Source of the DNA: Nitrospirota bacterium
Lineage (GTDB): Bacteria; Nitrospirota_A; Leptospirillia; Leptospirillales; Leptospirillaceae
Assembly: GCA_021829515.1 (NCBI GenBank)
Contig: JAKBPM010000002.1
Location: forward strand, 62,001 to 126,000
Reading direction: 5' to 3'
DNA: 64,000 nt
Position numbers and translations under genes: made by a program. Below are positions 9,249-17,814 of the stretch, piece by piece. The first letter of the stretch is position 1; each line of letters opens with the position of its first letter. The notes under the pieces are model-generated. The model made no database searches. It was not told the origin of the DNA and saw only the letters and a list, made by a program, of their open reading frames with translations.

Positions 9249-10210
9249 AGATGAAAATATATGCGATGTTTCTTTTTTCGACGATCTTTGTCGGTGTGAT
9301 GGTCGCCATTGAAATGTATAAGGATTCCCATCCGGAGTGGATGTCCTATCAAAGCCATTTCTATAAGATTCTGGCTAAAAAAACGAACAAGCCGGATATT
9401 GCAAATACTCCATTACAGGTTGTTCAGACATGGAATACGATCCTCAATAAGGCCGACCGATGTCAGACATGCCACATGGGCATCAATATTCCCATTTTCA
9501 AGGATATGCCGGAGCCCTTTACTGCACATCCGGATTTGTCGGGATTTATGTCAAAGCATCCTTTTGAAAAATTTGGTTGCACCGTTTGTCACGACGGAAA
9601 TGGCATGGCAACCACTGTGAAGGAAGCCCATGGATTTAACGTAACGCTGAACTATCAGCCAAAGGTGGGTCCATTTTCGGAGGCATCCTGTACCAAGTGC
9701 CATACCGATCTATATAGTGAAGGTGTCAATCCACCAATGACACCCTATTTGAACCTTGCAAAAAGGACCATCAAGGAAAAAGGTTGTGGTTCCTGTCATA
9801 TGATGGCCCAGTTCAATCTCCATGGAGTTCTGGCTCCAGACCTTTCAGGCTTTGGTTCAAGAACAGAGCTTGGATTCTATAACGTTCACATGTTTGAGTA
9901 CGTAAACGGAATCAGATCGGAACGAGAGTGGGAATGGGAACATTTTAAAAACCCCAGACGTATTTCTCCCGGTATTCCGGCATTCAAGGTTCCACCAACG
10001 ATCATGCCCAATTTCCATCTGACGGATGAGCAGACGACAGCTCTTACTGTTTGGGTCTTGGGATTGGTTGATCCTTCCGTTATCACGATTCCACAAAAAT
10101 ACCTGCCTGTTGAAAGAAGCCAGGGAAGACCTGTTCCGATTCCGATTACAAAGGGCAATATCGGAGTTTTTCCGGATTCAGCTTTCAAGAAAGTCTCATT
10201 CCATAACTAA
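9245..10210 (+). CDS. Membrane-anchored tetrahaem cytochrome c of the bc operon
   Basis: 321-aa protein with an uncleaved-looking N-terminal helix (residues 4-22) and four CXXCH haem-binding motifs starting at Cys73 (CQTCH), Cys112 (CTVCH), Cys149 (CTKCH) and Cys181 (CGSCH). It probably takes the place of cytochrome c1/f, receiving electrons from the Rieske protein, or in reverse delivering them. The C-terminal third has no haem motif but has several Met and His residues that could serve as distal ligands. Last gene of the operon; a strong terminator follows. Confidence 0.88.
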   Translation: MKMKIYAMFLFSTIFVGVMVAIEMYKDSHPEWMSYQSHFYKILAKKTNKPDIANTPLQVVQTWNTILNKADRCQTCHMGINIPIFKDMPEPFTAHPDLSGFMSKHPFEKFGCTVCHDGNGMATTVKEAHGFNVTLNYQPKVGPFSEASCTKCHTDLYSEGVNPPMTPYLNLAKRTIKEKGCGSCHMMAQFNLHGVLAPDLSGFGSRTELGFYNVHMFEYVNGIRSEREWEWEHFKNPRRISPGIPAFKVPPTIMPNFHLTDEQTTALTVWVLGLVDPSVITIPQKYLPVERSQGRPVPIPITKGNIGVFPDSAFKKVSFHN

Positions 10211-10230
10211 AAAAATCTTTTCCTATCTAG

Positions 10231-10266
10231 AAAAGCCCCCTTCGCCTGACGGTGGAGGGGGCTTTT
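10231..10266 (+). terminator. Terminator of the bc operon
   Basis: AAAAGCCCCC (10231-10240) pairs perfectly with GGGGGCTTTT (10257-10266). Inner CGCC/GGTG pairing extends the stem. A-run on the left and T-run on the right suggest it may work in both directions. Confidence 0.85.
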
Positions 10267-10309
10267 CAATTGGAATGGCTCGAATAAGGTAATGCTTTGA
10301 GGAAAAAAA

Positions 10310-11254
10310 ATGATTCATGTCAGTGATCTCAGAAAAGAATATATTCAGAAAGGCCAGAAGATCACTGCGGTGAATTCAATTTCCTTTGATGTGCAAAAAG
10401 GAGAGTTTTTTTCATTGCTTGGTCCTAATGGGGCTGGAAAAACAACCACTATTTCAATCCTTTCCACAATATTGTCTCCGACATCAGGAAATGTGCTGAT
10501 TAATGGGATAGATGTTCGGAAGGATCCTCATGGGATCAGGCAACATATTGGCGTTATCTTCCAGGATCCAAGCCTTGATGATCGCCTGAGTGCCCAGGAA
10601 AATATGGATTTTCATGGACGTTTATACGGAATGTCTCCTGTAGACAGGCTGCGGAGATCAGAGCTGCTATTGAAAATGGTAGACCTTTGGGACAGAAGAA
10701 GCTCCCTGATCAGGACATTTTCCGGAGGAATGAAGCGAAGGCTTGAGATTGCCAGGGGTTTGATGCATCGCCCTCTCCTCCTGATTCTTGATGAACCTAC
10801 AATCGGTCTTGATCCGAAAAGTAGAAGGGATATCTGGCATTATATTCATGAAGCCCGGAGGGAGTGGTCGATGACTATTTTATTGACTACGCATTATCTG
10901 GAGGAAGCGGATGGGGCAGACAGGGTTGCAATCATGAGCAAGGGCAAAATTGTTGCTCTTGATCACCCAGCCAACCTGAAGGCAAGCCTTGGTCCATCCC
11001 TTGTGACAATCGAATTTCCACCGGAATCTTTGGAATCTCTTAAAACGACGTTGAATATGCTTTATGGGATATCTCGCTTTTCTCTCGAATCCGAATCGTT
11101 ATTACGTTTCCCTATGCCGGTCAACGTTTCATCTCCGGCAGTCTTTCTCCAAAGCCTGCCACCCGTTTTAACCGGTTTCTCAATAGGAACTGCAACACTA
11201 GATGATGTTTTTATTTCTCTCACAGGGGATGATGGAAGTATCGATAACCGGTGA
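10310..11254 (+). CDS. ABC-2 type exporter, ATP-binding subunit
   Basis: Cytoplasmic ATPase of a two-gene exporter with the next permease gene. Walker A GPNGAGKTT near residues 39-47, signature FSGGMKRR near 138, Walker B LLILDEP near 160, followed by the H-loop TTHYLEEAD. The C-terminal ~80 residues are a typical extension of DrrA/NodI-like proteins. 314 aa, beginning about 45 bases after the bc operon terminator. Substrate unknown. Confidence 0.9.
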   Translation: MIHVSDLRKEYIQKGQKITAVNSISFDVQKGEFFSLLGPNGAGKTTTISILSTILSPTSGNVLINGIDVRKDPHGIRQHIGVIFQDPSLDDRLSAQENMDFHGRLYGMSPVDRLRRSELLLKMVDLWDRRSSLIRTFSGGMKRRLEIARGLMHRPLLLILDEPTIGLDPKSRRDIWHYIHEARREWSMTILLTTHYLEEADGADRVAIMSKGKIVALDHPANLKASLGPSLVTIEFPPESLESLKTTLNMLYGISRFSLESESLLRFPMPVNVSSPAVFLQSLPPVLTGFSIGTATLDDVFISLTGDDGSIDNR

Positions 11255-11320
11255 ATTTGTGAGAATGGTTCTTCAACAGTCCCCTTGTTGCCTTATGAAT
11301 GGTTGAATGCTTTAGCAAGA

Positions 11321-12172
11321 ATGGAAGAAATTCAGCGGATGACAAACCAGGAACCTCAATCGCAATTAACAATCGAGCTTATCTCTGATATTGATCAAAA
11401 AATCCATTCGACGGGGCCATTTCTGAGAGATTTAAGGGGTATCTATACACTTTGGCTACGTGATGTGATCAGGCTCTGGCGAGACCGTATACGACTTGTA
11501 GGTTCTTTTATTCAGCCACTATTGTTTCTGTTTGTTTTGGGGGGTGGGCTTAGGGGAAGAGTTGTGCCTCAAGGTTCAGGAACAAATTATCAAATTTTTA
11601 TTTTCCCGGGAATTGTACTGATGAGTATATTGTTTACCTCTTCCTTTGCCGGGATGGCCGTTGTCTGGGATAGGGAGATGGGATTCCTGAAGGAAGTGCT
11701 TGTTGCTCCCATTTCTCGAACAGCGGTTGTTGTCGGCAAGATTCTCGGAGGAGCATCAAATAGCCTGATTCAGGGAATTTTTTTGTTGGCGCTGGCTCCT
11801 TTTTTGAAGATTTACCCTTCTTTTGGACAGATTTTCTTCATGTTGGGAGTCATGCTGATTGTTTCCCTCTCCCAAACAGCAATGGGAATTGCTTTGTCCG
11901 CGAGAATGAGTTCAAGCCAAGGGTTTATGGTGCTTATGAACTTTATTGTTCTACCCATCTATTTTCTTTCAGGTGCGATGTTCCCCCTAAATCAGTTGCC
12001 AACATGGTTATCTGTTCTCTCTCAAATGGATCCATTGACATATGGGGTTGATCTGATGAGGGGAATACTGCTGGGAACTTTTTACTATTCTGTCTACCGG
12101 GATATATTTATTATTATGTTCTTCGGACTATTGATGTTATATATTTCCGTCAGGCAATTTCAGAAAGATTAG
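11321..12172 (+). CDS. ABC-2 type exporter, membrane subunit
   Basis: Membrane partner of the preceding ATPase (NodJ/DrrB-like). About six hydrophobic helices after residue ~60; the segment around VVWDREMGFLKEVLVAP is the typical ABC-2 cytoplasmic loop that contacts the ATPase, and LSGAMFPLNQLP is the typical late motif. The start is uncertain: ATG at 11321 or 11339, or a TTG at 11285; the GGAAG before 11339 gives some support to the shorter form. 283 aa as given. Confidence 0.87.
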   Translation: MEEIQRMTNQEPQSQLTIELISDIDQKIHSTGPFLRDLRGIYTLWLRDVIRLWRDRIRLVGSFIQPLLFLFVLGGGLRGRVVPQGSGTNYQIFIFPGIVLMSILFTSSFAGMAVVWDREMGFLKEVLVAPISRTAVVVGKILGGASNSLIQGIFLLALAPFLKIYPSFGQIFFMLGVMLIVSLSQTAMGIALSARMSSSQGFMVLMNFIVLPIYFLSGAMFPLNQLPTWLSVLSQMDPLTYGVDLMRGILLGTFYYSVYRDIFIIMFFGLLMLYISVRQFQKD

Positions 12173-12220
12173 TTTTCCGGATTTCTCCGGCAGAAGCTCG
12201 GAAAGGAAAGGAGCGTTAAT

Positions 12221-12712
12221 ATGGCATCGGAAATGTCATTTGATATCGTTTCCAAGGTTGACATGCAGGAAGCCAAAAATGCTGTGGAGCAGACCAATAA
12301 GGAGATTCTCACGCGATTTGACCTCAAGGACTCAAAATCCGAGGTCAAATGGGACAAGTCTGATCTGATCCTTGAAGCCAAGGATGTTCACAAGTTAAAA
12401 TCAGTCAATGAAATCCTAGACTCGAAATGTCTCAGACGGGGGATTTCCCTGAAGAATCTCGACAAGGAAAAGGTTGAGGAGGCATTGGGTGGGACAGCAA
12501 GGCAGCGTATTCGTTTCAAACAGGGATTGTCTTCAGAAAATGCCAAGGAAATTGTCAAGGAGATCAAGGGGACCAAATTGAAGGTTCAGCCGCAGATTCA
12601 GGGAGACACCGTGCGTGTTTCCGGAAAATCCAGGGATGACCTTCAGGAGGTTATCCAGATTCTCAAGAACAAGGACTTTGGTATTGATTTGCAGTTCACC
12701 AATTACCGGTAG
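12221..12712 (+). CDS. yajQ: YajQ-family nucleotide-binding protein
   Basis: 163-aa cytoplasmic protein of the YajQ/DUF520 family; some members bind cyclic di-GMP, so a signalling role is possible. The start MASEMSFDIVSKVD and the segments NKEILTRFDLKDSKSE and QIQGDTVRVSGKSRDDLQ are typical. AAAGGAG is placed eight bases before the ATG. A diguanylate cyclase gene is found elsewhere in this window (33.1-34.5 kb), but no direct link is shown. Confidence 0.92.
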   Translation: MASEMSFDIVSKVDMQEAKNAVEQTNKEILTRFDLKDSKSEVKWDKSDLILEAKDVHKLKSVNEILDSKCLRRGISLKNLDKEKVEEALGGTARQRIRFKQGLSSENAKEIVKEIKGTKLKVQPQIQGDTVRVSGKSRDDLQEVIQILKNKDFGIDLQFTNYR

Positions 12713-12800
12713 CCAATGGTGTTTTAAGACCTTTTGGTGTGTTCTGGTTCTCCAACCGATTCCGTGACAACGTATCTTGATTCCAGGGAATATTCTGGAG

Positions 12801-13805
12801 ATGGGGGGGCATGTGTGCTTTAGAAAAAAAATTCTGGGATCCTTGTTCTTTTTAGGGCTTTTGGTCCAGACATCCTGCATTACGGTAAACCTGCTGCCGC
12901 AAAGTAACGGGTTGACGGAGGAAATCGTTTCTGGAAAAGGTTCTCCGGATAAATTGTTGCTCATCCCCATTGACGGATTTATCGGAGACAGGGCTCAAAA
13001 GGGAATCCCGTTTTTAGGTGGACGGGAAGACACTGTTACTGCAACGCGTTCAATGCTGAAAAAGGCGGAACATGATCCGAGCGTCAGGGGTGTCATCTTC
13101 CTGATTGATAGCCCCGGGGGATCTGTGACAGCCTCAGACCGTATTTATCATATGATCCGTTCATTCCGCCAGAGACATCCCATCCCTGTTTTTGCCCTTG
13201 TCGAGGACATAGGGGCTTCTGGTGCTTATTATATTGCAATGGGTGCAGATGAGGTTTGGGTTCATCCGACCAGTATTGTAGGGAGCATCGGCGTTGTTGT
13301 TTTCAATGTTGGTGTTACCGGTTTGATGAAGAAGATTGGGGTTACCGACCGGTCAATTACGTCGGGGGACGAAAAAGAGATGGGCTCTCCCTTCAGGCAT
13401 ATGTCGAGCAAGGATCAGCAAATCTTTCAGGATCTGGTGGGAGACCTCTATGGGCAGTTTTTGGGAGTTGTCTCGAAAAGCCGGCAGATTGCTCCGGAGC
13501 AGCTGAAGCCGATCGCTGATGGGAGGGTTTACACCGCCAAACAGGCTATCAAGCTTCATCTTGTCGACAGGATCGGTTACAGGGAGGACTTGGTCACCCA
13601 CCTCGAGCGAGTCATGCACGTCAGTAAGTTTGAGCTTGTACGCTATCGGGAGCCCTTTTTGTCCGGAACAGGACTGTTTGGTGAATCAAGCCCTGTAGGG
13701 TCTCCGGTGGCTGATCCATCCCTTCTTATTCCAGCGCTTAAAAAGCTTGGTCCTACACCTCTTTATTTCTGGTCTCCCTCTCTTGGTGGGGGGAGCATGA
13801 AGTAG
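12801..13805 (+). CDS. sppA: Signal peptide peptidase SppA (S49 family)
   Basis: Membrane-bound serine protease that clears cleaved signal peptides. Short (36K-type) form, about 334 aa. The nucleophile is in DIGASGAYYIA and the general-base Lys in TSGDEKEMGSPFR. The N-terminus has a hydrophobic segment ending QTSC, which could be a lipoprotein signal or a simple anchor. Start choice is uncertain: ATG at 12801 or a GTG at 12813 with GGAG and a G-run ahead of it. A terminator lies just downstream, inside the convergent gene. Confidence 0.87.
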   Translation: MGGHVCFRKKILGSLFFLGLLVQTSCITVNLLPQSNGLTEEIVSGKGSPDKLLLIPIDGFIGDRAQKGIPFLGGREDTVTATRSMLKKAEHDPSVRGVIFLIDSPGGSVTASDRIYHMIRSFRQRHPIPVFALVEDIGASGAYYIAMGADEVWVHPTSIVGSIGVVVFNVGVTGLMKKIGVTDRSITSGDEKEMGSPFRHMSSKDQQIFQDLVGDLYGQFLGVVSKSRQIAPEQLKPIADGRVYTAKQAIKLHLVDRIGYREDLVTHLERVMHVSKFELVRYREPFLSGTGLFGESSPVGSPVADPSLLIPALKKLGPTPLYFWSPSLGGGSMK

Positions 13806-14137
13806 GGCGATTCTCCCAGCAATTTCCATGTTTTTTCGGGGTGGCTTTTACAAAAAGCCGCCCTTTTTTTTTGATGAAACTGCTCCCATGCTGTTTTTAG
13901 TGAAGGGGATTTGATCAGGTCTTTTGTTGACGCGGGATGGGTGCAAATCTCCCTGAGTTGAGCCGGTGTCAGGGCGTGGTAGATCTGAAGGGCAAAATGC
14001 CGATGGGTTTGTCCCCAGTATGCAACAGGATATTCCCCATCAGCTCCGAACGCGGCGCTACTTCCTGTTGCGATAATGAATCCGGCGGCAGCGGCTACGA
14101 GGATAGCCGTTTTGTAACCCAGTTTTCTCTGATTCAT
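13763..14137 (-). CDS. Secreted protein of unknown function, 124 aa
   Basis: Not recognised. It has a clear signal peptide (positive start, hydrophobic stretch at about 10-30, small residues before cleavage near AFGA) and AAAGGAG before the ATG. The mature part holds two Cys and a HRHF motif; the C-terminus is Pro-rich. Its last 43 bases overlap the 3' end of sppA in the opposite direction, and the sppA terminator lies within its coding sequence. Downstream of it on the same strand nothing else follows. Confidence 0.7.
   Translation of the reverse strand: MNQRKLGYKTAILVAAAAGFIIATGSSAAFGADGEYPVAYWGQTHRHFALQIYHALTPAQLREICTHPASTKDLIKSPSLKTAWEQFHQKKRAAFCKSHPEKTWKLLGESPYFMLPPPREGDQK
13839..13872 (+). 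terminator. Rho-independent terminator for sppA
   Basis: An 11-bp stem (left arm 13839-13849, right arm 13853-13863, loop ACA) followed by nine T residues at 13864-13872. It lies inside the reading frame of the opposite-strand secreted protein. Confidence 0.85.
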
Positions 14138-14149
14138 TGCTGCTCCTTT

Positions 14150-15418
14150 CTAAGCATTTTCAGGCAAGAAGACCCAAAAAAGGTCATTCAGATTGGTTCC
14201 GGTCGCTCCGGTTTTGATCGCCCACCCTGTTTTTTGAACAACAGGCTTTGTATTATGACTTCTTAATGCATTTTGTATATGGAATTGTTTTAGTTTTCCG
14301 AATCCGGATCCGGGAATGATACATCCTGCAAGTCCTGAGTTGCCGTCGATTCCATCTGTTGCCAATGCTCCGACAACAAATGAATGGAGCCCTCCGTCAT
14401 GGAGTGTTTGGGCGATTGACAATGCAAGTTCGAGCGTTCGTCCACCCTCTCCGTTACTTGTTCCTATCGAGACAGTTGTCTCTCCTGATCCGATAAAAAG
14501 TTGATTGTTTCCAGAGGGTCGTCTGTCGTAAAGCATGAGAGACGCAAGTGTTATGCCAACAGTCTGTGCCTCGCCCTTTATTTTATCTGACCAGATATGG
14601 ATGTCTGTATTGGGCACCTCAAGGATCCCGCTGGATCTCAAAATGGCTGTTCGGGAGTCTCCGATCACAATCGGTTCATGGAGCAGGAGAGAAGTGTTTC
14701 TGGCAGAGGCAACTCTTCGGGATGGGTTTGGGATCTTGCAGTCGATATCAAGCGATTTCAGGATATTGCTTGCAGTGGCTCTGTTTCCCAAGTCGGAGGG
14801 GATGGTCGGTCCTGATCCGACCATATAGGATGGCATACCCGGAGTGTCCGAGAGAATTATGGTTAATGATTCTGATCCATGGAAAAAGTCCAGAAGCTTT
14901 CCGCCCTTGACACTGGAGAGAGCTGTCCTGACTTGGTTGATCTCTTCAATCGGCAGGCCTTTTTTCATCAATGAACCAATGACTTGAACTTTTTTCTCCA
15001 GGGTGATTGGACTGACTGGTGCTGCAAGCAGGCTTGATGTTCCTCCGGAAATCGCCGCAATGAGAGCTGTTCTTGTGGGAAGTGATGAGATCTTTTCCAG
15101 AACAATTTTTGTGGATTCAATGCTCAAAGGTCCGGGGAAAGGGTGTTCACCGGTGAGGGCTGGATAGTTTTTCGGTGGTACAGATCCCTGTGGAATTAAT
15201 GTTAAAGTCTTTTCAGCAGGTATTCGCCATCGACCGGAAATCGCCTCGGTCATTTCTGCGGCGGCTTTCCCGATTGACAGCAGAAAAAGAGGGTCTCTCA
15301 GTCCAAGTTCTTCTGGTCGGGATGGAATCTCCTGGGAGATGAGCTCTTTTGGTGAAAGAGCTTTAAGGATTTTATTGATGGACTGTCTCGAATGCTTCGC
15401 GTACTGCTCTTCATTCAA
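14150..15418 (-). CDS. Glycerate 2-kinase, MOFRL family
   Basis: Type-2 glycerate kinase (hydroxypyruvate/glycerate metabolism), phosphorylating D-glycerate to 2-phosphoglycerate. Typical motifs are LSIGKAA near the start, ISGGTSSLL, the NQVRTALSSVKGGKL segment, SDTPG, and the C-terminal MOFRL part with ATDGIDGNS and GATGTNLND. The start is placed at a TTG at 15416-15418 with AGGAG upstream, right after the stop of the YHS gene; an ATG at 15463 would add 15 residues and overlap that gene by 43 bases. 422 aa. Confidence 0.85.
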   Translation of the reverse strand: MNEEQYAKHSRQSINKILKALSPKELISQEIPSRPEELGLRDPLFLLSIGKAAAEMTEAISGRWRIPAEKTLTLIPQGSVPPKNYPALTGEHPFPGPLSIESTKIVLEKISSLPTRTALIAAISGGTSSLLAAPVSPITLEKKVQVIGSLMKKGLPIEEINQVRTALSSVKGGKLLDFFHGSESLTIILSDTPGMPSYMVGSGPTIPSDLGNRATASNILKSLDIDCKIPNPSRRVASARNTSLLLHEPIVIGDSRTAILRSSGILEVPNTDIHIWSDKIKGEAQTVGITLASLMLYDRRPSGNNQLFIGSGETTVSIGTSNGEGGRTLELALSIAQTLHDGGLHSFVVGALATDGIDGNSGLAGCIIPGSGFGKLKQFHIQNALRSHNTKPVVQKTGWAIKTGATGTNLNDLFWVFLPENA

Positions 15419-15420
15419 AC

Positions 15421-15666
15421 TCAATGGCTCCTTGTATACTTTTCCTGGCAATCGGAACTGCAAAAGTAGAGTGTGCCGTTTTCAGACTTCGCCTTCAGTG
15501 TCGATGGGGCTTCCGGGTCGACAAAAGTTCCGCAAACAGGATCTCTCTGGAGTGCGGCAGATTGTAATGTCGGAGTCTTGTGTGCGGTTCCCGGGCGCAG
15601 AAATTTTAGAAGAATCAGTATTCCAGGAATGAGCATGAGAAAAAATAATAATCGTATAAGAAGCAT
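15421..15666 (-). CDS. Small membrane-anchored YHS-domain protein
   Basis: 81-aa protein with an N-terminal membrane helix (residues 3-22) and a YHS domain: RDPVCGTFVDP followed by YFCSSDCQEKY. YHS domains are short metal-linked modules found in heavy-metal ATPases and phenol hydroxylases. Three Cys in the domain may bind metal. GAGAGG lies before the ATG. It sits upstream of and is probably coupled to the glycerate kinase gene; no functional link is evident. Confidence 0.78.
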   Translation of the reverse strand: MLLIRLLFFLMLIPGILILLKFLRPGTAHKTPTLQSAALQRDPVCGTFVDPEAPSTLKAKSENGTLYFCSSDCQEKYTRSH

Positions 15667-15692
15667 TGAACCTCTCTATGGAGCCGGAAAAT

Positions 15693-16823
15693 ATGGCTAT
15701 TAGGACGATGGCTTTTCGGGACTATATGGAATGGTCCCTTTTTGATCCGGATATAGGGTACTACACGTGTCGGGCTAAAATCGGTTTGTCCGGGAGTGAC
15801 TTTATCACTGCTCCTGAGGTCAGTCCCGTTTTCTCTCTCCTTATATCGGAACAGATCATAGAGCTTGATGATTATCTCGGAAATCCGGAGAAATTTTATC
15901 TGATTGAGGCAGGGCCCGGCAATGGGACGATGATGCGTTCAGTTCTCACCTGCATAAAACTGCTCCATCCTCATCTTTTTGAACGGGTTTGTCCCATGAT
16001 GATCGAGACAAGCCCATTTTTAAGGCAGCAGCAATTCAAGAGGCTGTCAAGCCTGTCTTTGAAAAATGCTCCCGTCTGGATGGAGATGAATAGCCTTCCG
16101 GTGGAGAAGGTCGATGGAGTTATTCTTGGAAATGAATTCCTTGATGCTCTTCCTGCCCACTGGATCAGGATGGCAGGAGGTGGGCTGGAGGAGGTTTATG
16201 TCGAGGTCGACGCGGACAGGGTTCTTGGACATTCTTATGAGCCTCTTGTCAATCGGGATATCGTCAACTACCTTGACTGGATCGGTGTCGAGTTGCCGGA
16301 AGGGTGCGAAACGGACATTTCGATTGATGCCATTTCTGTTCTGGGTAAGCTCGATTCCATTCTGGACCGGGGTTTTATGCTATGGATCGATTACGGGGAC
16401 AGCGCTTCCGAAAAATACTCACAGAGAAGGAGTCGTGGAACGATCAGGGGATTCAAGGACCACCAGTTGATCGACCAGGTCTTCGATCATCCGGCAGGAA
16501 GCATCGACCTTACTGCACATGTCGATTTCAGCGGGGTTATGAAGCGCCTTGTTGAGTTGGGGCATCGGTTTGAGGGGTATAGCGACCAGATGTCCTACCT
16601 TATTGCGCTTGGGATTGACCAGGTCCTTCAGGAGAATCAATTAAGCAAGGAAGAAGTTATTGCGGCGTCGACGCTTTTTCATCCCCTTCAGATGGGGAGA
16701 GTCTTCAAGGTATTGCTGACTTCAAAGGGAATCGGACCCAAGAAGGCAATGAAGGGATTCCCTCGGGAATCCCTTCTCCCTCTTCTGGTGCCGGACCGGG
16801 GAGATCCTGGTTTGTTTGGGTGA
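15693..16823 (+). CDS. SAM-dependent methyltransferase of the MidA/NDUFAF7 family
   Basis: Member of the DUF185 family; the eukaryotic homologue methylates an Arg of complex I, while bacterial targets are unknown. Motifs: FDPDIGYYT near the start, FITAPEVSPVFS, the SAM-binding EAGPGNGTMM near 75-84, and NEFLDALP near 145. About 376 aa. The ATG at 15693 has GGAG nine bases ahead; ATG at 15678 is also possible. The divergent YHS gene begins 27 bases upstream. Confidence 0.86.
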   Translation: MAIRTMAFRDYMEWSLFDPDIGYYTCRAKIGLSGSDFITAPEVSPVFSLLISEQIIELDDYLGNPEKFYLIEAGPGNGTMMRSVLTCIKLLHPHLFERVCPMMIETSPFLRQQQFKRLSSLSLKNAPVWMEMNSLPVEKVDGVILGNEFLDALPAHWIRMAGGGLEEVYVEVDADRVLGHSYEPLVNRDIVNYLDWIGVELPEGCETDISIDAISVLGKLDSILDRGFMLWIDYGDSASEKYSQRRSRGTIRGFKDHQLIDQVFDHPAGSIDLTAHVDFSGVMKRLVELGHRFEGYSDQMSYLIALGIDQVLQENQLSKEEVIAASTLFHPLQMGRVFKVLLTSKGIGPKKAMKGFPRESLLPLLVPDRGDPGLFG

Positions 16824-16824
16824 T

Positions 16825-17178
16825 TCAGTGCTTCGTTGAGATGTTCGACAGAATATAGCTGGTAACGGCGTCTGTCTCGTCAGCGGAAAGGTATTTTTTT
16901 CCAGTTTGTTCCATATAGCGGTTCATTTTTTTGACAAGGACTTTCCATTGGTCTGGGGTATGTGTGCTGAAAACAGGAAGAGTATGGCATTGCACGCATG
17001 ATTCCTCAAAAAGTGTTTTTCCGGATGCAAGGGGAAAAACTCTTGAAAGGTCCTGTGAGCTCTCCCTTGCAACTTTTTTTTCCGGAAGCGAGATGAGAAT
17101 ACCAAAGGCTACCAATGCGAAAAGAGCTGTCAGTCCAATTGCTGTCGAGTTCTTCATGGGAGGGGTAATCGGGCTCAT
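16825..17178 (-). CDS. Membrane-anchored monohaem cytochrome c
   Basis: 117-aa protein with a single N-terminal helix (about 14-31) and one CXXCH motif (CVQCHT). The later segment WKVLVKKMNRYM is like small c cytochromes in which a Met is the sixth ligand. Its start overlaps the stop of the upstream lipoprotein gene (ATGA on the minus strand). It converges with the methyltransferase gene, with one base between stops. Likely a periplasmic electron carrier. Confidence 0.83.
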   Translation of the reverse strand: MSPITPPMKNSTAIGLTALFALVAFGILISLPEKKVARESSQDLSRVFPLASGKTLFEESCVQCHTLPVFSTHTPDQWKVLVKKMNRYMEQTGKKYLSADETDAVTSYILSNISTKH

Positions 17179-17795
17179 GAAGACTCCTTTCCTGTCCGGA
17201 GAATCATTGGAATAAGTTCGTGTCTGATTTCATCATCGACCATCGATCCAATGAGTGACGGAGGGGTGCTGCGATGGAAGAGCGCATCCGGTGTCGGCGA
17301 CTGATGTCGGGTTATTGTTCCCGACATTGACCGGGTCGTGCCATCGGATGATCGTGTAATGATCTTGTAGCTTAAAATGACAACTGCCTTTTGGCGGACG
17401 TTGAGTGGTGCAGCCGAAACCCTGTCTTCGATCTTTTCAATGGAAACAGAAACGGTCAAAGGGTGGTTTGATGTTTTGGCCATTTGTACCGAGAATCCCT
17501 CGTCAACAAGGTCCTGCTCGATTTTTTTCTGGATGCTTTGAGAGAGGGACTCCCTGACAAGCAAGTGGGACCTGCTCCCGAGAGCATGGAAGAGGGTTCC
17601 GAGTCTTTTTCCGTTACCAGTGTCCGTTACGGGAAGGAGCCAGACAGAGATGCCCTGGGAGGTATTGTCAGGGGGAGGGGATTTGGGAAATTTAAGCCCT
17701 CCAACGATTACCGGAGGTTCCAGAGAGTTTGCGCATCCTGCCAGCAGGGCTATTGTGCCAAATGCAAAAAAACCGACCAGTGTTCTTTTTCTCAT
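17175..17795 (-). CDS. Predicted lipoprotein, 206 aa
   Basis: Exported lipoprotein with a strong lipobox (LLAGC, Cys near residue 20) and AAGGA ahead of its ATG at 17795; a longer in-frame start at 17849 would disrupt the signal peptide. The middle part has a beta-strand/helix layout similar to small uncharacterised lipoproteins such as YajG, but the match is by general pattern only. Second gene of a three-gene minus-strand unit of exported proteins. Confidence 0.72.
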   Translation of the reverse strand: MRKRTLVGFFAFGTIALLAGCANSLEPPVIVGGLKFPKSPPPDNTSQGISVWLLPVTDTGNGKRLGTLFHALGSRSHLLVRESLSQSIQKKIEQDLVDEGFSVQMAKTSNHPLTVSVSIEKIEDRVSAAPLNVRQKAVVILSYKIITRSSDGTTRSMSGTITRHQSPTPDALFHRSTPPSLIGSMVDDEIRHELIPMILRTGKESS

Positions 17796-17814
17796 GGATG
17801 ATTTTCCTTCGTTT

